A stretch of 35,827 bases of DNA. Origin: JAABRU01 sp050180235. Its GTDB lineage: Bacteria > Desulfobacterota > Desulfobacteria > Desulfobacterales > Desulfococcaceae. Of this stretch, positions 14,823-23,254 are shown in pieces. The translations under genes were made by a program, and so were the position numbers. Below the pieces are notes generated by a model. It was given only the letters and a program-made list of their open reading frames with translations. It was not told the origin of the DNA and ran no database searches. Position 1 is the first letter of the stretch, and each line of letters starts with the position of its first letter. The stretch spans positions 1 to 35,827 of the forward strand of contig JBFXEJ010000062.1 in the NCBI GenBank assembly GCA_050180235.1. The letters are read 5' to 3'.

Positions 14823-16973
14823 TCACTTGTCAATCTCGGCCGCAATCTCTTTCAGCTTCATATCCGCTTCTGCTTTAGGGGATTCAAGCGCATTTGCCAG
14901 TTTCAGAAGCAGGGCTTTGTCTTTTTCCGCCAATGTGTTATGCCCGGTTATGAAATTTTTCATTGGTTCATAATTCCATCCTTTTTCATAATCTTCTGAA
15001 AGGGATTGATGATACTGAATAAGATTTTTCATTTCAGCAAACGATTCTGGCCGCATGTTTTCAATCAGCAGCGCGCATATCATGTAAAACTGATTTCCCA
15101 AAATGTTATACTGTAAAAAATAATTTTCCTTTAATATTTGATCCAACAGAGATATAGCCTTCTCTGTATCACCTGTAATGATAAGGAGGTGTGCAAGAAT
15201 TTCTTTAGCCAAAGGTGTTTTTGGATTGAGTTCAATAGCTTTGTTAAATGTTGTTATCGCTTTTTCATACTGCATCAAACTACAATACGTATTGCCTAAA
15301 TTTATGTAATGAAAATAATGTGTTGGGTTGATTTCAATGGCTTTTTTATACACTGTTATCGCATCATCATAATGTTTCAACTCTATGTATAAATAGCCCA
15401 ATTTGGAATAATATGAATCATTTTTCGGGTCGAGTTCTATGGACTTACGATATATTTCGATTGCTTCATAATAATGTTCCAACTCTGTGTATAAATCGCC
15501 TAAAAGAGAATAATATTTAAATTTTGGATCAATCTCTATGGCTCTTTGACCCATAAAGATTGCCATTTCATATTGTTTCAATAAATAAAATCCAGTGCAC
15601 AAAGAAAGACAAAAATAACTTCTATAACTTTTTTCATAAAATATAAGAAAAGAAACAGTACAACAAAACAAAACAACTATCAATTTACTGAAATAATAAA
15701 TTTTTTTGAATATGTTGAATATCGCCTTCTTTCTGAATAATTTTTTCTGAATATCGCGTTCTTTCTGAACATTTTTAATCGGTTCAATAAACGTATCATG
15801 ACTCAGTTCATAATAGACACTTCCCATACGGGATTCTGCCCGCAACAAACGACTGTCAACCAATTTTTCCAAAACAGGTTTTGAAACTTTGAATTTTCGT
15901 TCTATCCCTTCCTGTTCCAGACTTAACCGCCTGTCCGAAACGCTAATTAAGCCTTCTTCAAACAGACGTATAACCTTTTTATTATCCTTTTTTCCCAATT
16001 GATTCAATTGTTCTTCATAAAATTTCTGCAAAACATCCGGCATTCCGAGTAAATCCTGTTTTGAAATTAAAAGCTTATCCTGTCTGTCTGATTTTTCGGC
16101 AACTCCATTTTCAATATGCCTGCAAATCAACTGCAACTGAAAAGATTCAACTTCATTAACGATTTTTATGAAATCCTTTTTTTTTCGTTTGCAGAGATAT
16201 TCCAGTATTGTTTCCAAAGCATCATCTTCATATCTGAATACAGGGGATTGTATTCTTTCATCTTTGAGTTCGGCAGGTTTGACAATGGCCTCTTTTGCCT
16301 GTTCCCGTGTTAAGGGCAGCAGCCTGAAACGGTTTTGGAATATCTGGGGAATGTCATCCGCCATTTCCTCCAGCAGTCCCAAATAATCTTCCCGTATGGA
16401 AATCAGGATTTTCACATCCGGGGGTGTTTCGGAATAGGGAAAGAGTTTTTCAGGCGTCACGGATTTACGGAGTTCCGCAGGTATTCTGTCTCTGACCAAG
16501 TCGGCCAGTTCTTTGATAAGTGCTTTTCTTTTTTTCGGAGGATAAAAGGTAAAAAATTCTCCAAACTGATCAAAAATCAGCACAGGAGACTGGAGAACAT
16601 CATTCGAATTCCAAAATTCAACGGTCTTGAAATATTCCCAAAGGCTGTTCTTTGCACCGGGAATATATTCAATTTTCTGACGTTTTGCAATATTTCCAAT
16701 GGTTTCATAAACCGTATGGATTGGATCATCATGGTTTGTATTCAAACGGATAAGTACCGGAATAAAGTTTTTTTCACGCAGCAGTTGATTCAGTCCAGCA
16801 TGAATCAGAGAAGTTTTGCCAATGCCGGATTTTGCAAAAAGAACCGACAGCCTTTCAGACATCAGCAGATGAAAAAGAGACTGTTTTTCCTGTTCTCTGG
16901 CAAAAAACACAAGCCGGTCATGTTCATTGTCTTCAAAAGGACGGGAACCCGGATATCTGTAATCAAAATTCAT
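14823..16973 (-). CDS. nSTAND1-like NTPase with TM segment and TPR repeats
   Basis: The product is 716 aa. It opens with YPGSRPFEDNEHDRLVFFARE, the start typical of nSTAND1 NTPases. Walker A (AKSGIGKTSL) is at 47-56 and Walker B (LIFDQFGEFF) at 132-141 with Asp135; a sensor-like ILISIREDYLG follows at about 189-199. A winged-helix-like part reaches to about 400 and includes YYELSHDTF, a block conserved in this family. A hydrophobic helix lies at about 430-447, then four TPR units at about 457-600 (AIEIYRKSIELDPKN and similar) and a helical tail. STAND proteins sense a ligand, oligomerise and switch on an effector. The ATG at 16973 has GAGG 6 nt upstream and overlaps the TGA of the SIR2-like/TIR gene (ATGA). 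The TM/TPR half is visibly more AT-rich than the NTPase half. Confidence 0.88.
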   Translation of the reverse strand: MNFDYRYPGSRPFEDNEHDRLVFFAREQEKQSLFHLLMSERLSVLFAKSGIGKTSLIHAGLNQLLREKNFIPVLIRLNTNHDDPIHTVYETIGNIAKRQKIEYIPGAKNSLWEYFKTVEFWNSNDVLQSPVLIFDQFGEFFTFYPPKKRKALIKELADLVRDRIPAELRKSVTPEKLFPYSETPPDVKILISIREDYLGLLEEMADDIPQIFQNRFRLLPLTREQAKEAIVKPAELKDERIQSPVFRYEDDALETILEYLCKRKKKDFIKIVNEVESFQLQLICRHIENGVAEKSDRQDKLLISKQDLLGMPDVLQKFYEEQLNQLGKKDNKKVIRLFEEGLISVSDRRLSLEQEGIERKFKVSKPVLEKLVDSRLLRAESRMGSVYYELSHDTFIEPIKNVQKERDIQKKLFRKKAIFNIFKKIYYFSKLIVVLFCCTVSFLIFYEKSYRSYFCLSLCTGFYLLKQYEMAIFMGQRAIEIDPKFKYYSLLGDLYTELEHYYEAIEIYRKSIELDPKNDSYYSKLGYLYIELKHYDDAITVYKKAIEINPTHYFHYINLGNTYCSLMQYEKAITTFNKAIELNPKTPLAKEILAHLLIITGDTEKAISLLDQILKENYFLQYNILGNQFYMICALLIENMRPESFAEMKNLIQYHQSLSEDYEKGWNYEPMKNFITGHNTLAEKDKALLLKLANALESPKAEADMKLKEIAAEIDK

Positions 16974-18301
16974 GGATTGCCTCTTTTTTTGCGCCGGGCA
17001 TAATGCCGCCTGATGGCGGAAATCAGTTTGCTGATATTGGCTTTGTTTGTCAAATCCGCATCCTGCCAAATCCCCAGTTCAACATCCCATTCCAGTTCAC
17101 AGTCTTCCATTTTCACAGGAATGATAAAAGGAGAATCAGGACTGAAATATTTCTGCCTTTCAAGGGCAAGCATGATTTCTTTGTTCACATACCCCACAGG
17201 CCGGTGCTCCAGTGCTTTGCTTTTCAGCACGATAAAAAAATCAGTGTTTTTGATGGTTTTTTCAATTTCCCGATCCCAGTTTGCAGCAATTTCAATACTC
17301 TCTTTATCCAGAAACGGCCTGAATCCGGCTTTGGAAAATTCCTCAAACAGCCATTGTGCATGGGCTTCATCTGCTTTGGCATGGCAGATAAACACAGAGG
17401 GCGCATCCTGTTCCTGAACAAGGGGCGCACAGGACAGGCTTTTTTCGTATTCGGTTTTTAACTTTTCTGTAAACGTAAGCAAATCATCATGAAAGATATG
17501 GATTTTGCAGTTGTTGTGGTTTTTGTAAAACAGAATGGCACTTTTGTATTCATTCAGGTTGTCCGGCATGAATTCAAGGGCAAAGGAGCGGCTTTTTTTG
17601 TGGCTGTTTCCGGCAAGCACATGCAGCAGAATCCGCAGATACCAGTGTTTGAATCCAAATCCGAGAAAAAGAAAATTTTTGTCATCAGAATTCAGTTCAC
17701 TGCTGATTCCCAAAGGCAGGCCCGGTTTTTTGGATATAACAGAAACCAGAAAATCCAGAAGGTCATTTTCTGTCATTACCAAAGAATCCGGATCATCCGC
17801 AGTTCCGTAAAGATAAAAGAGTAAGGGATTTTGTTCGGTTCCTGCCGCTGGTTTATTTCTTTTGCCTTTGAAATTATAAACAGATCTTTTCGGTGGTTTG
17901 TCATTTTCTTTCAATGCATTGGCAAACATTTCATCCTGAACTGCGGTAAGGATTAAATCAAAGGGCAGAACGGCAAGGTTTCTGTGAATGCTGTTGACAG
18001 AGTTCTGCCGTTTCTTGTAAAAGTCATCCACAAAAATTTCCAGAGGTATTCTTCCATGTTCTATCTGATAATATTGGGAAACTTCGGTCAGATGGGACGG
18101 GTTGACATGCTCCCGGAATTCAGGTCTGATTTTCTGAACCAGTTCATTTGCCAGAATTTCGTTCAATGTCCGGAATTTTCCGTCAATTTCCTCAACCGAG
18201 GCATCCGGGCCGAGCATCAGGATACATTTTTTCCGGCGTATGGCAAAAATCAGTTGTTCAAAGTTCTGATCATCCAGACTGACCAGGCTGCATTGATTCA
18301 T
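16970..18301 (-). CDS. SIR2-like and TIR domain fusion protein
   Basis: The product is 443 aa. Residues about 15-290 have the layout of SIR2-like defence domains: KKCILMLGPDAS (nucleotide loop), LPFDLILTA, FYLYGTADDPDSLVMTENDL and FLFLGFGFKHWYLRILL. The His expected before Gly in the LHG motif is Tyr165, so sirtuin-type NAD hydrolysis is doubtful. Residues about 300-435 form a TIR domain (PSVFICHAKADEAHAQWLFE, GFRPFLDKESI, TDFFIVLKSKAL) with a candidate catalytic Glu375 in YVNKEI. TIR domains of this kind cleave NAD or make signal nucleotides. ATG 18301 has AGGAAGG at good spacing; an earlier ATG at 18331 has none. It is the first gene of a pair with the nSTAND protein, an arrangement like STAND-linked antiphage or abortive systems. 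Biological role inferred. Confidence 0.85.
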   Translation of the reverse strand: MNQCSLVSLDDQNFEQLIFAIRRKKCILMLGPDASVEEIDGKFRTLNEILANELVQKIRPEFREHVNPSHLTEVSQYYQIEHGRIPLEIFVDDFYKKRQNSVNSIHRNLAVLPFDLILTAVQDEMFANALKENDKPPKRSVYNFKGKRNKPAAGTEQNPLLFYLYGTADDPDSLVMTENDLLDFLVSVISKKPGLPLGISSELNSDDKNFLFLGFGFKHWYLRILLHVLAGNSHKKSRSFALEFMPDNLNEYKSAILFYKNHNNCKIHIFHDDLLTFTEKLKTEYEKSLSCAPLVQEQDAPSVFICHAKADEAHAQWLFEEFSKAGFRPFLDKESIEIAANWDREIEKTIKNTDFFIVLKSKALEHRPVGYVNKEIMLALERQKYFSPDSPFIIPVKMEDCELEWDVELGIWQDADLTNKANISKLISAIRRHYARRKKRGNP

Positions 18302-18349
18302 GAAAAACCTTCCTGCAATATGGGGAAACAAACCCTCTTTTCAATACAA

Positions 18350-18378
18350 AGGATATGTGAAAACAAAATCTGTGTCAA
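18350..18378 (-). promoter_or_regulatory. sigma-70-type promoter of the SIR2-like/TIR and STAND operon
   Basis: On the minus strand, TTGACA (18378-18373), a 17-nt spacer and TATCCT (18355-18350) stand about 50 bp upstream of the start at 18301. The -35 box is perfect and the -10 box matches 4 of 6. A transcript starting near 18343 would have a leader of about 40 nt. Confidence 0.65.
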
Positions 18379-18447
18379 GTGATGAAATACCAACACGCCT
18401 GCCCCATTCAAAGGCAGATGGACATGCTGTCAAATTTTTGAACGCAT

Positions 18448-18560
18448 CTTACGCCGCACTTCCAAAAATCGGGAAGTTCCCATCTTTTCACCGTTATTCC
18501 GGCATAAGCCGTAATCCAGTAATTCTGAAATCTTCTGGATACCGGAGTTCTCTGGTATGA
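18448..18560. repeat. repeat-derived spacer
   Basis: The stretch ACTTCCAAAAATCGGGAAGTTCC and following (18460-18495) recurs in diverged form at 21020-21065. Next to it stands GTTATTCCGGCATAAGCCGTAATCCAG, a degenerate copy of the REP-like TTCCGGC palindrome. The 18379-18797 gap has no gene beyond these elements. Confidence 0.45.
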
Positions 18561-18722
18561 TGACAGTGCGTGAGATCAGGTGAATCATACTGCACCATAG
18601 AACAGTTTAGACTGTTTCAGGAAAATAGTACAGTTTTTTCTTTCCCATAGCACAGTTATTTTGTTCATTTCTCATATCATCCTGAATTTTAACAGATTCA
18701 TACAATGGCATGATTTATGCTT

Positions 18723-18728
18723 TATAAT
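18723..18728 (+). promoter_or_regulatory. possible -10 box for the acyl-CoA ligase gene
   Basis: A perfect TATAAT stands 70 bp before the start codon at 18798, but no convincing -35 box is found 16-18 bp upstream. It is a weak call. Confidence 0.3.
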
Positions 18729-18797
18729 TTTCCATACGGAAGAGTCTGCTTCAGATATTGTATCCCAAAATCATCTACCATCCCAGGAGGAATTTCC

Positions 18798-20441
18798 ATG
18801 ACAGAAAAAGCTTACCAGAACGGCGAATTTTACAACTATCCCCTTATCATCAAAAAACTGCTCAACACCCCTTTGATTTATTCCCCGGATCAGGAAATTG
18901 TTTACAGAGACAAACTGCGCTATACCTACCGGGATTTGAATGAACGCATCCACAGACTTGCCAACGGCCTGGAAAAACTGGGCGTAAAGGCCGGAGATAC
19001 GGTAGCAGTTTTTGATTATGACAGCAACCGCTTTCTGGAATGCTTTTTTGCCATTCCCATGATGGGCGCGGTGCTGCAGATGGTGAACTGGCGTCTGTCT
19101 GCCGAGCAGATCACCTACACCATCAACCATGCAGAGGCAAAAGTTGTTGTCATCAATTCGGATTTTCTGCCCATTCTCAAAGAAATCCGGCCCAAACTGG
19201 AAAGAGTGAAGGCTGTTGTGGTCATTCCGGAACAGGGAACCGTGCCGGATACCGGTCTGAAAATTGATGCCGTGTATGACGAGATGCTGGCTGCTGCTCC
19301 TGCATCCTATGATTTTCCGGATTTGGATGAAAACACCAAAGCCACCACTTTTTACACCACAGGAACCACCGGAGATCCCAAAGGCGTTCATTTCACCCAC
19401 CGCCAGCTTGTGCTGCACACCCTTTCCACAGCCGTGGCAGTCGGTTCTTATGATAACATTGGCCGTTTCCGTTCAGATGATGTGTATATGCCCATTACGC
19501 CCATGTTCCATGTTCATGCCTGGGGCATTCCCTATATTGCCACCCTGCTGGGCGTAAAACAGGTGTATCCGGGCAAATATGAACCGGAAATGCTGCTGAA
19601 ACTTATTGTTACGGAAAACGTCACCTTTTCCCACTGTGTTCCCACCATTCTGCAGATGATTACCAACAGCCCGGCTGTGAAAAAATTTGACCTGTCCAAA
19701 TGGAAAGTCATCATCGGCGGAGCCAAACTGCCCAAAGGGCTGGCAAAAGCCGCGTGGGATATGGGCATCACTGTTTATACTGGTTACGGAATGTCTGAAA
19801 CCTGCCCCATCATCAGCCTTTCCACTCCGAAAAAGCATATGATGGATTTGAAGCAGGATGATATGATGGATGTGCTGACCAAAACCGGGCTGCCCATTCC
19901 GCTGGCAGAAGTGGAAGTTGTTGACGGCAATGACAAACCCCTGCCCCATGACGGCATGACTCCGGGCGAAGTGGTGTTCCGCACGCCCTGGCTCACGAAA
20001 AGTTATTTCAAATCCCCGGAAAAAACAGCCGATCTCTGGCGCAACGGCTGGCTGCACAGCGGTGATGTGGGACATATCAATGAGGAAGGTTATCTGCAGA
20101 TTACGGACCGGATCAAGGACGTGATCAAAAGCGGCGGGGAATGGGTTTCCTCTCTGGATTTGGAAAATCTGATGAATCAGCACCCGGCAGTGCAGGAATC
20201 CGCAGCCATCGGGGTTCCGGATCAGAAATGGGGAGAACGTCCCATGATGATTGTGAAAATCAAAGCTGATTTTCAGGGAAAAGTCACAGCCGATGATCTG
20301 AGAGCCTATATGAAAAAGGCATCTGAGGAAGGCAAACTGCCCCGTTACGGTGTGCCGGATCGCTATGAGTTTGTGGATGAGATTGCCAAAACCAGCGTAG
20401 GCAAGCTGGATAAAAAAGTCATGCGCCAGATGTACAGATAA
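18798..20441 (+). CDS. acyl-CoA synthetase (fatty acid-CoA ligase, AMP-forming)
   Basis: The product is 547 aa, the usual length for FadD-type medium/long-chain ligases. The phosphate-binding loop YTTGTTGDPKG is at 186-196; YGMSETCP, SGDVGHINEEGYLQITDRIKD (the hinge) and the C-terminal catalytic lysine in TSVGKLDKK follow. It joins a carboxylic acid to CoA by way of an acyl-AMP. ATG 18798 is preferred because AGGAGG lies 7 nt upstream; the extension to 18717 has no ribosome site. It has no clear operon partner. Its TAA stop codon is shared with the first bases of a family A mobile palindrome. The chain length it accepts cannot be read from the sequence, but the family match is strong. Confidence 0.92.
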   Translation: MTEKAYQNGEFYNYPLIIKKLLNTPLIYSPDQEIVYRDKLRYTYRDLNERIHRLANGLEKLGVKAGDTVAVFDYDSNRFLECFFAIPMMGAVLQMVNWRLSAEQITYTINHAEAKVVVINSDFLPILKEIRPKLERVKAVVVIPEQGTVPDTGLKIDAVYDEMLAAAPASYDFPDLDENTKATTFYTTGTTGDPKGVHFTHRQLVLHTLSTAVAVGSYDNIGRFRSDDVYMPITPMFHVHAWGIPYIATLLGVKQVYPGKYEPEMLLKLIVTENVTFSHCVPTILQMITNSPAVKKFDLSKWKVIIGGAKLPKGLAKAAWDMGITVYTGYGMSETCPIISLSTPKKHMMDLKQDDMMDVLTKTGLPIPLAEVEVVDGNDKPLPHDGMTPGEVVFRTPWLTKSYFKSPEKTADLWRNGWLHSGDVGHINEEGYLQITDRIKDVIKSGGEWVSSLDLENLMNQHPAVQESAAIGVPDQKWGERPMMIVKIKADFQGKVTADDLRAYMKKASEEGKLPRYGVPDRYEFVDEIAKTSVGKLDKKVMRQMYR

Positions 20442-20580
20442 GGCGATTTCCATGAAAAAATGTACCATCATTGCAGGGTGGGCACGGCTTTTTGTGCCCG
20501 CCGTCCTGCTGAAACGGTGGGCACAAAAAGCCGTGCCCGCCCTACGAAAAACGGTATAATCATTAATGGAAATCACCTAA
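20439..20580. repeat. MITE-like palindrome, family A copy 1
   Basis: The ends TAAGGCGATTTCCAT and ATGGAAATCACCTAA are inverted repeats. The centre is a long palindrome built from GGGCACGGCTTTTTGTGCCC and its complement, with CCTACGAAAAACGGTATAAT near the right end. It is nearly identical to copies at 25733 and 28660, so mobility is recent. The left end provides the stop codon of the acyl-CoA ligase gene. Confidence 0.85.
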
Positions 20581-20652
20581 GCTGTTTTGCACAGACTTTC
20601 CAAGTCATGCGGCAGGCAGGTCAGCATAAATTTTCAGATGCGGCATTTTCAG

Positions 20653-20686
20653 AAAAACCGGATTTTTTGGAAAAATCCGGTTTTTT
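20653..20686. terminator. CCGGATTTTT hairpin, family D copy 3
   Basis: AAAAACCGGATTTTTT and AAAAATCCGGTTTTTT form a stable bidirectional terminator-like hairpin between the acyl-CoA ligase gene and the next small gene. Confidence 0.65.
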
Positions 20687-20726
20687 GTCCGTTTTTTTGC
20701 AATGATCAGACAGTGGAGACAGTTTT

Positions 20727-21011
20727 ATGAAATGGCTGGAAATCATCAGAATCAGAACAGAGGGAATTGAGGGGCTGCCAAAGGACATGCACACGGAACT
20801 GGCACAGCAGTTAAAGCAGTGTCCCCCGTCACAGGAACTGAAAAAGGTGAATCTTTACGTGCATACCTCGGTTCCCAATGACCTGATGATTTCTATGACC
20901 TGGGATACACCCGATGCCCGGCCCTGGGGAAGCGAGCTGGGCAGAAGTCTTTCCCGTGAACTGCGCCAGTACGGTCTGACCGATCACTCTGTATGGACTG
21001 AAAAAGAATAA
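20727..21011 (+). CDS. 94-aa protein of unknown function
   Basis: I do not recognise this gene. The product begins MKWLEIIRIRTEG and contains alternating strand-helix segments (LKKVNLYVHTSVPNDLMISMTW in the middle, then an arginine-rich helix and DHSVWTEKE at the end). Such a pattern could fold as a dimeric alpha/beta barrel of the ABM or stress-response type, but no signature residue proves it. There is no signal peptide and no cysteine cluster. GGAG stands shortly before the ATG. It appears to be a single-gene unit between a family D hairpin and a repeat-derived spacer, and its codon use resembles that of the neighbouring real genes. Confidence 0.65.
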   Translation: MKWLEIIRIRTEGIEGLPKDMHTELAQQLKQCPPSQELKKVNLYVHTSVPNDLMISMTWDTPDARPWGSELGRSLSRELRQYGLTDHSVWTEKE

Positions 21012-21383
21012 AAAATATTACGCACACTTTCCAAAAATCAGGACTTCCTCATCTTTCCCCGTCTTTTTTCAAAATTCTGAAATTCAGCAATTCCAGCAGA
21101 TTATGGACAGCCGCCCGCGTCTGTATGGCGTTAGCCTGTAATATACCGAAATAATTGATATAGACATAGAAACAGTGAAAATTCTGTTGATTTTTTGAAC
21201 AATTGTAATATATAATCTTTTTATAAGTTTTTGTTCTCTGCGGAAATATGCAAAGCAGAATGGAAAATAAAAAACAAACGATGAAATTTTTCAGATTTCA
21301 TATAAACACAGCAGGGTTCTGTTTCCGGCAGACTGATTTGAAACAAAAGAATCTGCACGGACAGGTGATGTGAAAATAAACAG
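21012..21383. other. AT-rich intergenic gap with one dispersed repeat
   Basis: Bases 21020-21065 (TTACGCACACTTTCCAAAAA and following) resemble 18448-18500. The remainder is AT-rich and may hold the promoter of the acyltransferase gene, but no convincing -35/-10 pair was found and no gene is visible. Confidence 0.4.
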
Positions 21384-22286
21384 ATGAAAAAAAGCATTGA
21401 AAACGCCATATACCGGCTGATGTTATTGTCTGTCTCCATACCGGGACATCTGTCCCTCCCGCGGGCACGGCGGCTCGGAACCCTGCTGGGACGGCTGATT
21501 TTCCGCCTGGACAGAAGACACCGGCATATTGCAATGGAAAACATTGGCCGTGCTTTTGATTTTTCTCCGGAAGAAAAAGAGCGTTTTGCACTCCGGGTTT
21601 TTGAAAATCTGGGAATGGTGCTGTCTGAAACAGCCTGGTCACTGCGCCTGAATGAAAGACGGCTTGCCGGATATTTCCGGTTCATTGGTGCGGAAAATAT
21701 TCATTACGCATATCAGGAAGGAAAAGGAGTGCTGGCCCTTACAGCGCATTTCGGCAACTGGGAACTGCTGACCCTTGTTTCAGCCCTGCTCCGGCATCCT
21801 TTGAACATTGTGTACCGGCCTCTGGATTTTCAGCCTTTGGAGCAGTTCATCTGCCACATCCGCACGCGTTTTGGCGGAGAACAGATTCCCAAGAAAAAGG
21901 CATTCCGCAGAGTGATCAGATCCCTGGCCAGAAAGGAAATGGTGGGGCTGCTCATGGATCAGAATGTGGCCATGCGGGAAGGGGTTTTTGCAGATTTTTT
22001 CGGACATCCGGCCTGCACCAATGCAGGTCTGGCTCTGCTGGCTTTAAAAACAAAGGCCCCGGTGGTTCCGGTATTTCTGGCGCGGGAAGAACATGGTTTC
22101 ACTGCATATTTTCTGCCGCCTTTGCCTCTGATGGAAACCGGGGATCGCATCAAAGATGTGGAAAACAATACAGCACAGTACAATCAGGTGATTGAATCCT
22201 TTGTGCGCAAATATCCGCAGCAGTGGTTCTGGGTTCACCGCCGCTGGAATACAAAACCTTTTTACCCCTGGCCCGGAGAAAAATAA
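21384..22286 (+). CDS. LpxL/HtrB-like lysophospholipid or lipid A acyltransferase
   Basis: The product is 300 aa. The acyltransferase catalytic motif HxxxxE is present as HFGNWE (His122, Glu127), followed by VYRPLD, GLLMDQN and the closing WFWVHRRWNTKP, all conserved in the LpxL/LpxM family. It would transfer an acyl chain from acyl carrier protein to a lipid A precursor at the inner face of the inner membrane. The N-terminus has a moderately hydrophobic helix (RLMLLSVSIPGHLSL) suitable for membrane attachment. The ATG at 21384 is the first that keeps this region; the ribosome site is weak. It is followed by a hairpin at 22301-22325 and then an unrelated gene. Which position of lipid A it acylates, or whether it acts on another lipid, is not known. 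Confidence 0.88.
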   Translation: MKKSIENAIYRLMLLSVSIPGHLSLPRARRLGTLLGRLIFRLDRRHRHIAMENIGRAFDFSPEEKERFALRVFENLGMVLSETAWSLRLNERRLAGYFRFIGAENIHYAYQEGKGVLALTAHFGNWELLTLVSALLRHPLNIVYRPLDFQPLEQFICHIRTRFGGEQIPKKKAFRRVIRSLARKEMVGLLMDQNVAMREGVFADFFGHPACTNAGLALLALKTKAPVVPVFLAREEHGFTAYFLPPLPLMETGDRIKDVENNTAQYNQVIESFVRKYPQQWFWVHRRWNTKPFYPWPGEK

Positions 22287-22300
22287 TTTCAGTGAAAGAT

Positions 22301-22349
22301 TTCCGAAGTTTTGGAAACTTCGGAATTTTATGCACCTGAAAATTTATGG
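22301..22349. repeat. hairpin related to the helicase leader
   Basis: TTCCGAAGTTT (22301-22311) pairs with AAACTTCGGAA (22315-22325), followed by TGCACCTGAAAATTTATGG. The arrangement and the trailing words match 6361-6422 before the helicase gene. It may serve as the terminator of the acyltransferase gene or be a dispersed element. Confidence 0.5.
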
Positions 22350-22415
22350 CATTTTTTATATCAGCGCATACTGATCGTAATATAATCATAATTATGAATT
22401 ACGGAGGATAATCAA

Positions 22416-23051
22416 ATGGAAAGCAGAATGGATCGTATTGAAAAAGAAATGGCGGAATTTCTTCAGGGAATGAAGGAACTGAGAGAAGCCCAGAGGGAAT
22501 CTCAGAAGAAAAATGATGAACAAATCAGGGAACTGCGGGAATCCCAGAAGAAAACTGATGCCCAGATTTCACGAAATGAGGCTATGCTTGCAGCAACGAT
22601 AAAAAAACTGGATAACATCGGTGTCACTTTGGGAGAAATGGGACTTGTGCAGGGAAAGGTTGCCGAAGATCTGTTTTACAGGAATGTGAAACATCTGTTC
22701 GGACAGCGGAATCTGATGTTTGCAGATGTGCGCAGAAATGTGAAGAAAAAAGGCATTGCAGAATACGACATTGTGGCTGCGGACAAAGACAGGGTGCTGG
22801 TGATAGAGGTGAAAAACAGACTGGAGAAAGACATGATCGATGATTTTCTCAACAGGAAAATCCCGAAGTTCATGCAGGTGTTTCCCCAATACAAAGATCG
22901 GCGTCTTACAGGCGGTGTCGGTGCGCTGGTCATGCACGATGATGTGGGCCGTTATGCTGAAAAAAAAGGACTTTATGTTCTTACGCAGAACGGGGAGGGC
23001 GGAGCAATGCTGGTCAACAGAAAAAATTTCAAAGCAAAGGAATTTGCATAA
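22416..23051 (+). CDS. coiled-coil protein with PD-(D/E)XK nuclease-like domain
   Basis: The product is 211 aa. Residues 1-65 are a charged coiled coil with a short internal repeat (ELREAQRESQKK, then ELRESQKKTD). Residues 80-211 carry a restriction-endonuclease-like pattern: Asp118 in EYDIV, then VLVIEVKNRL with Glu131 and Lys133, that is D-x12-E-x-K. Such DUF3782-type proteins are common in multicellular and filamentous bacteria, often in many copies, and their role is not settled. GGAGG stands 9 nt upstream of the ATG. It is a single-gene unit and no methylase or helicase is adjacent, so a restriction role is not supported by context. Nuclease activity is an inference from the motif alone. 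Confidence 0.75.
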   Translation: MESRMDRIEKEMAEFLQGMKELREAQRESQKKNDEQIRELRESQKKTDAQISRNEAMLAATIKKLDNIGVTLGEMGLVQGKVAEDLFYRNVKHLFGQRNLMFADVRRNVKKKGIAEYDIVAADKDRVLVIEVKNRLEKDMIDDFLNRKIPKFMQVFPQYKDRRLTGGVGALVMHDDVGRYAEKKGLYVLTQNGEGGAMLVNRKNFKAKEFA

Positions 23052-23254
23052 GACAAAACGGGAATATCCTATGCAAATGTTTAAAATATATTTAAAATTA
23101 TACATTGATTCAAAAAAATCATGCCTGAAATGCAGATGACTTTAATCCTGATGTTATGCAGTTGATAAAAAAATCATGACTGAAACTCCTCAGTGCTTAT
23201 CCGGTCAACTGCGTAACTCCTGCATTATTCTCTTTATCAGACAAAGGAAATCCT

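Noticed and set aside
19473..20576. 367-codon open frame on the minus strand opposite the acyl-CoA ligase gene
   Set aside because: It is a shadow of a well-recognised ligase, its start lies inside the family A palindrome, and it has no recognisable domains.
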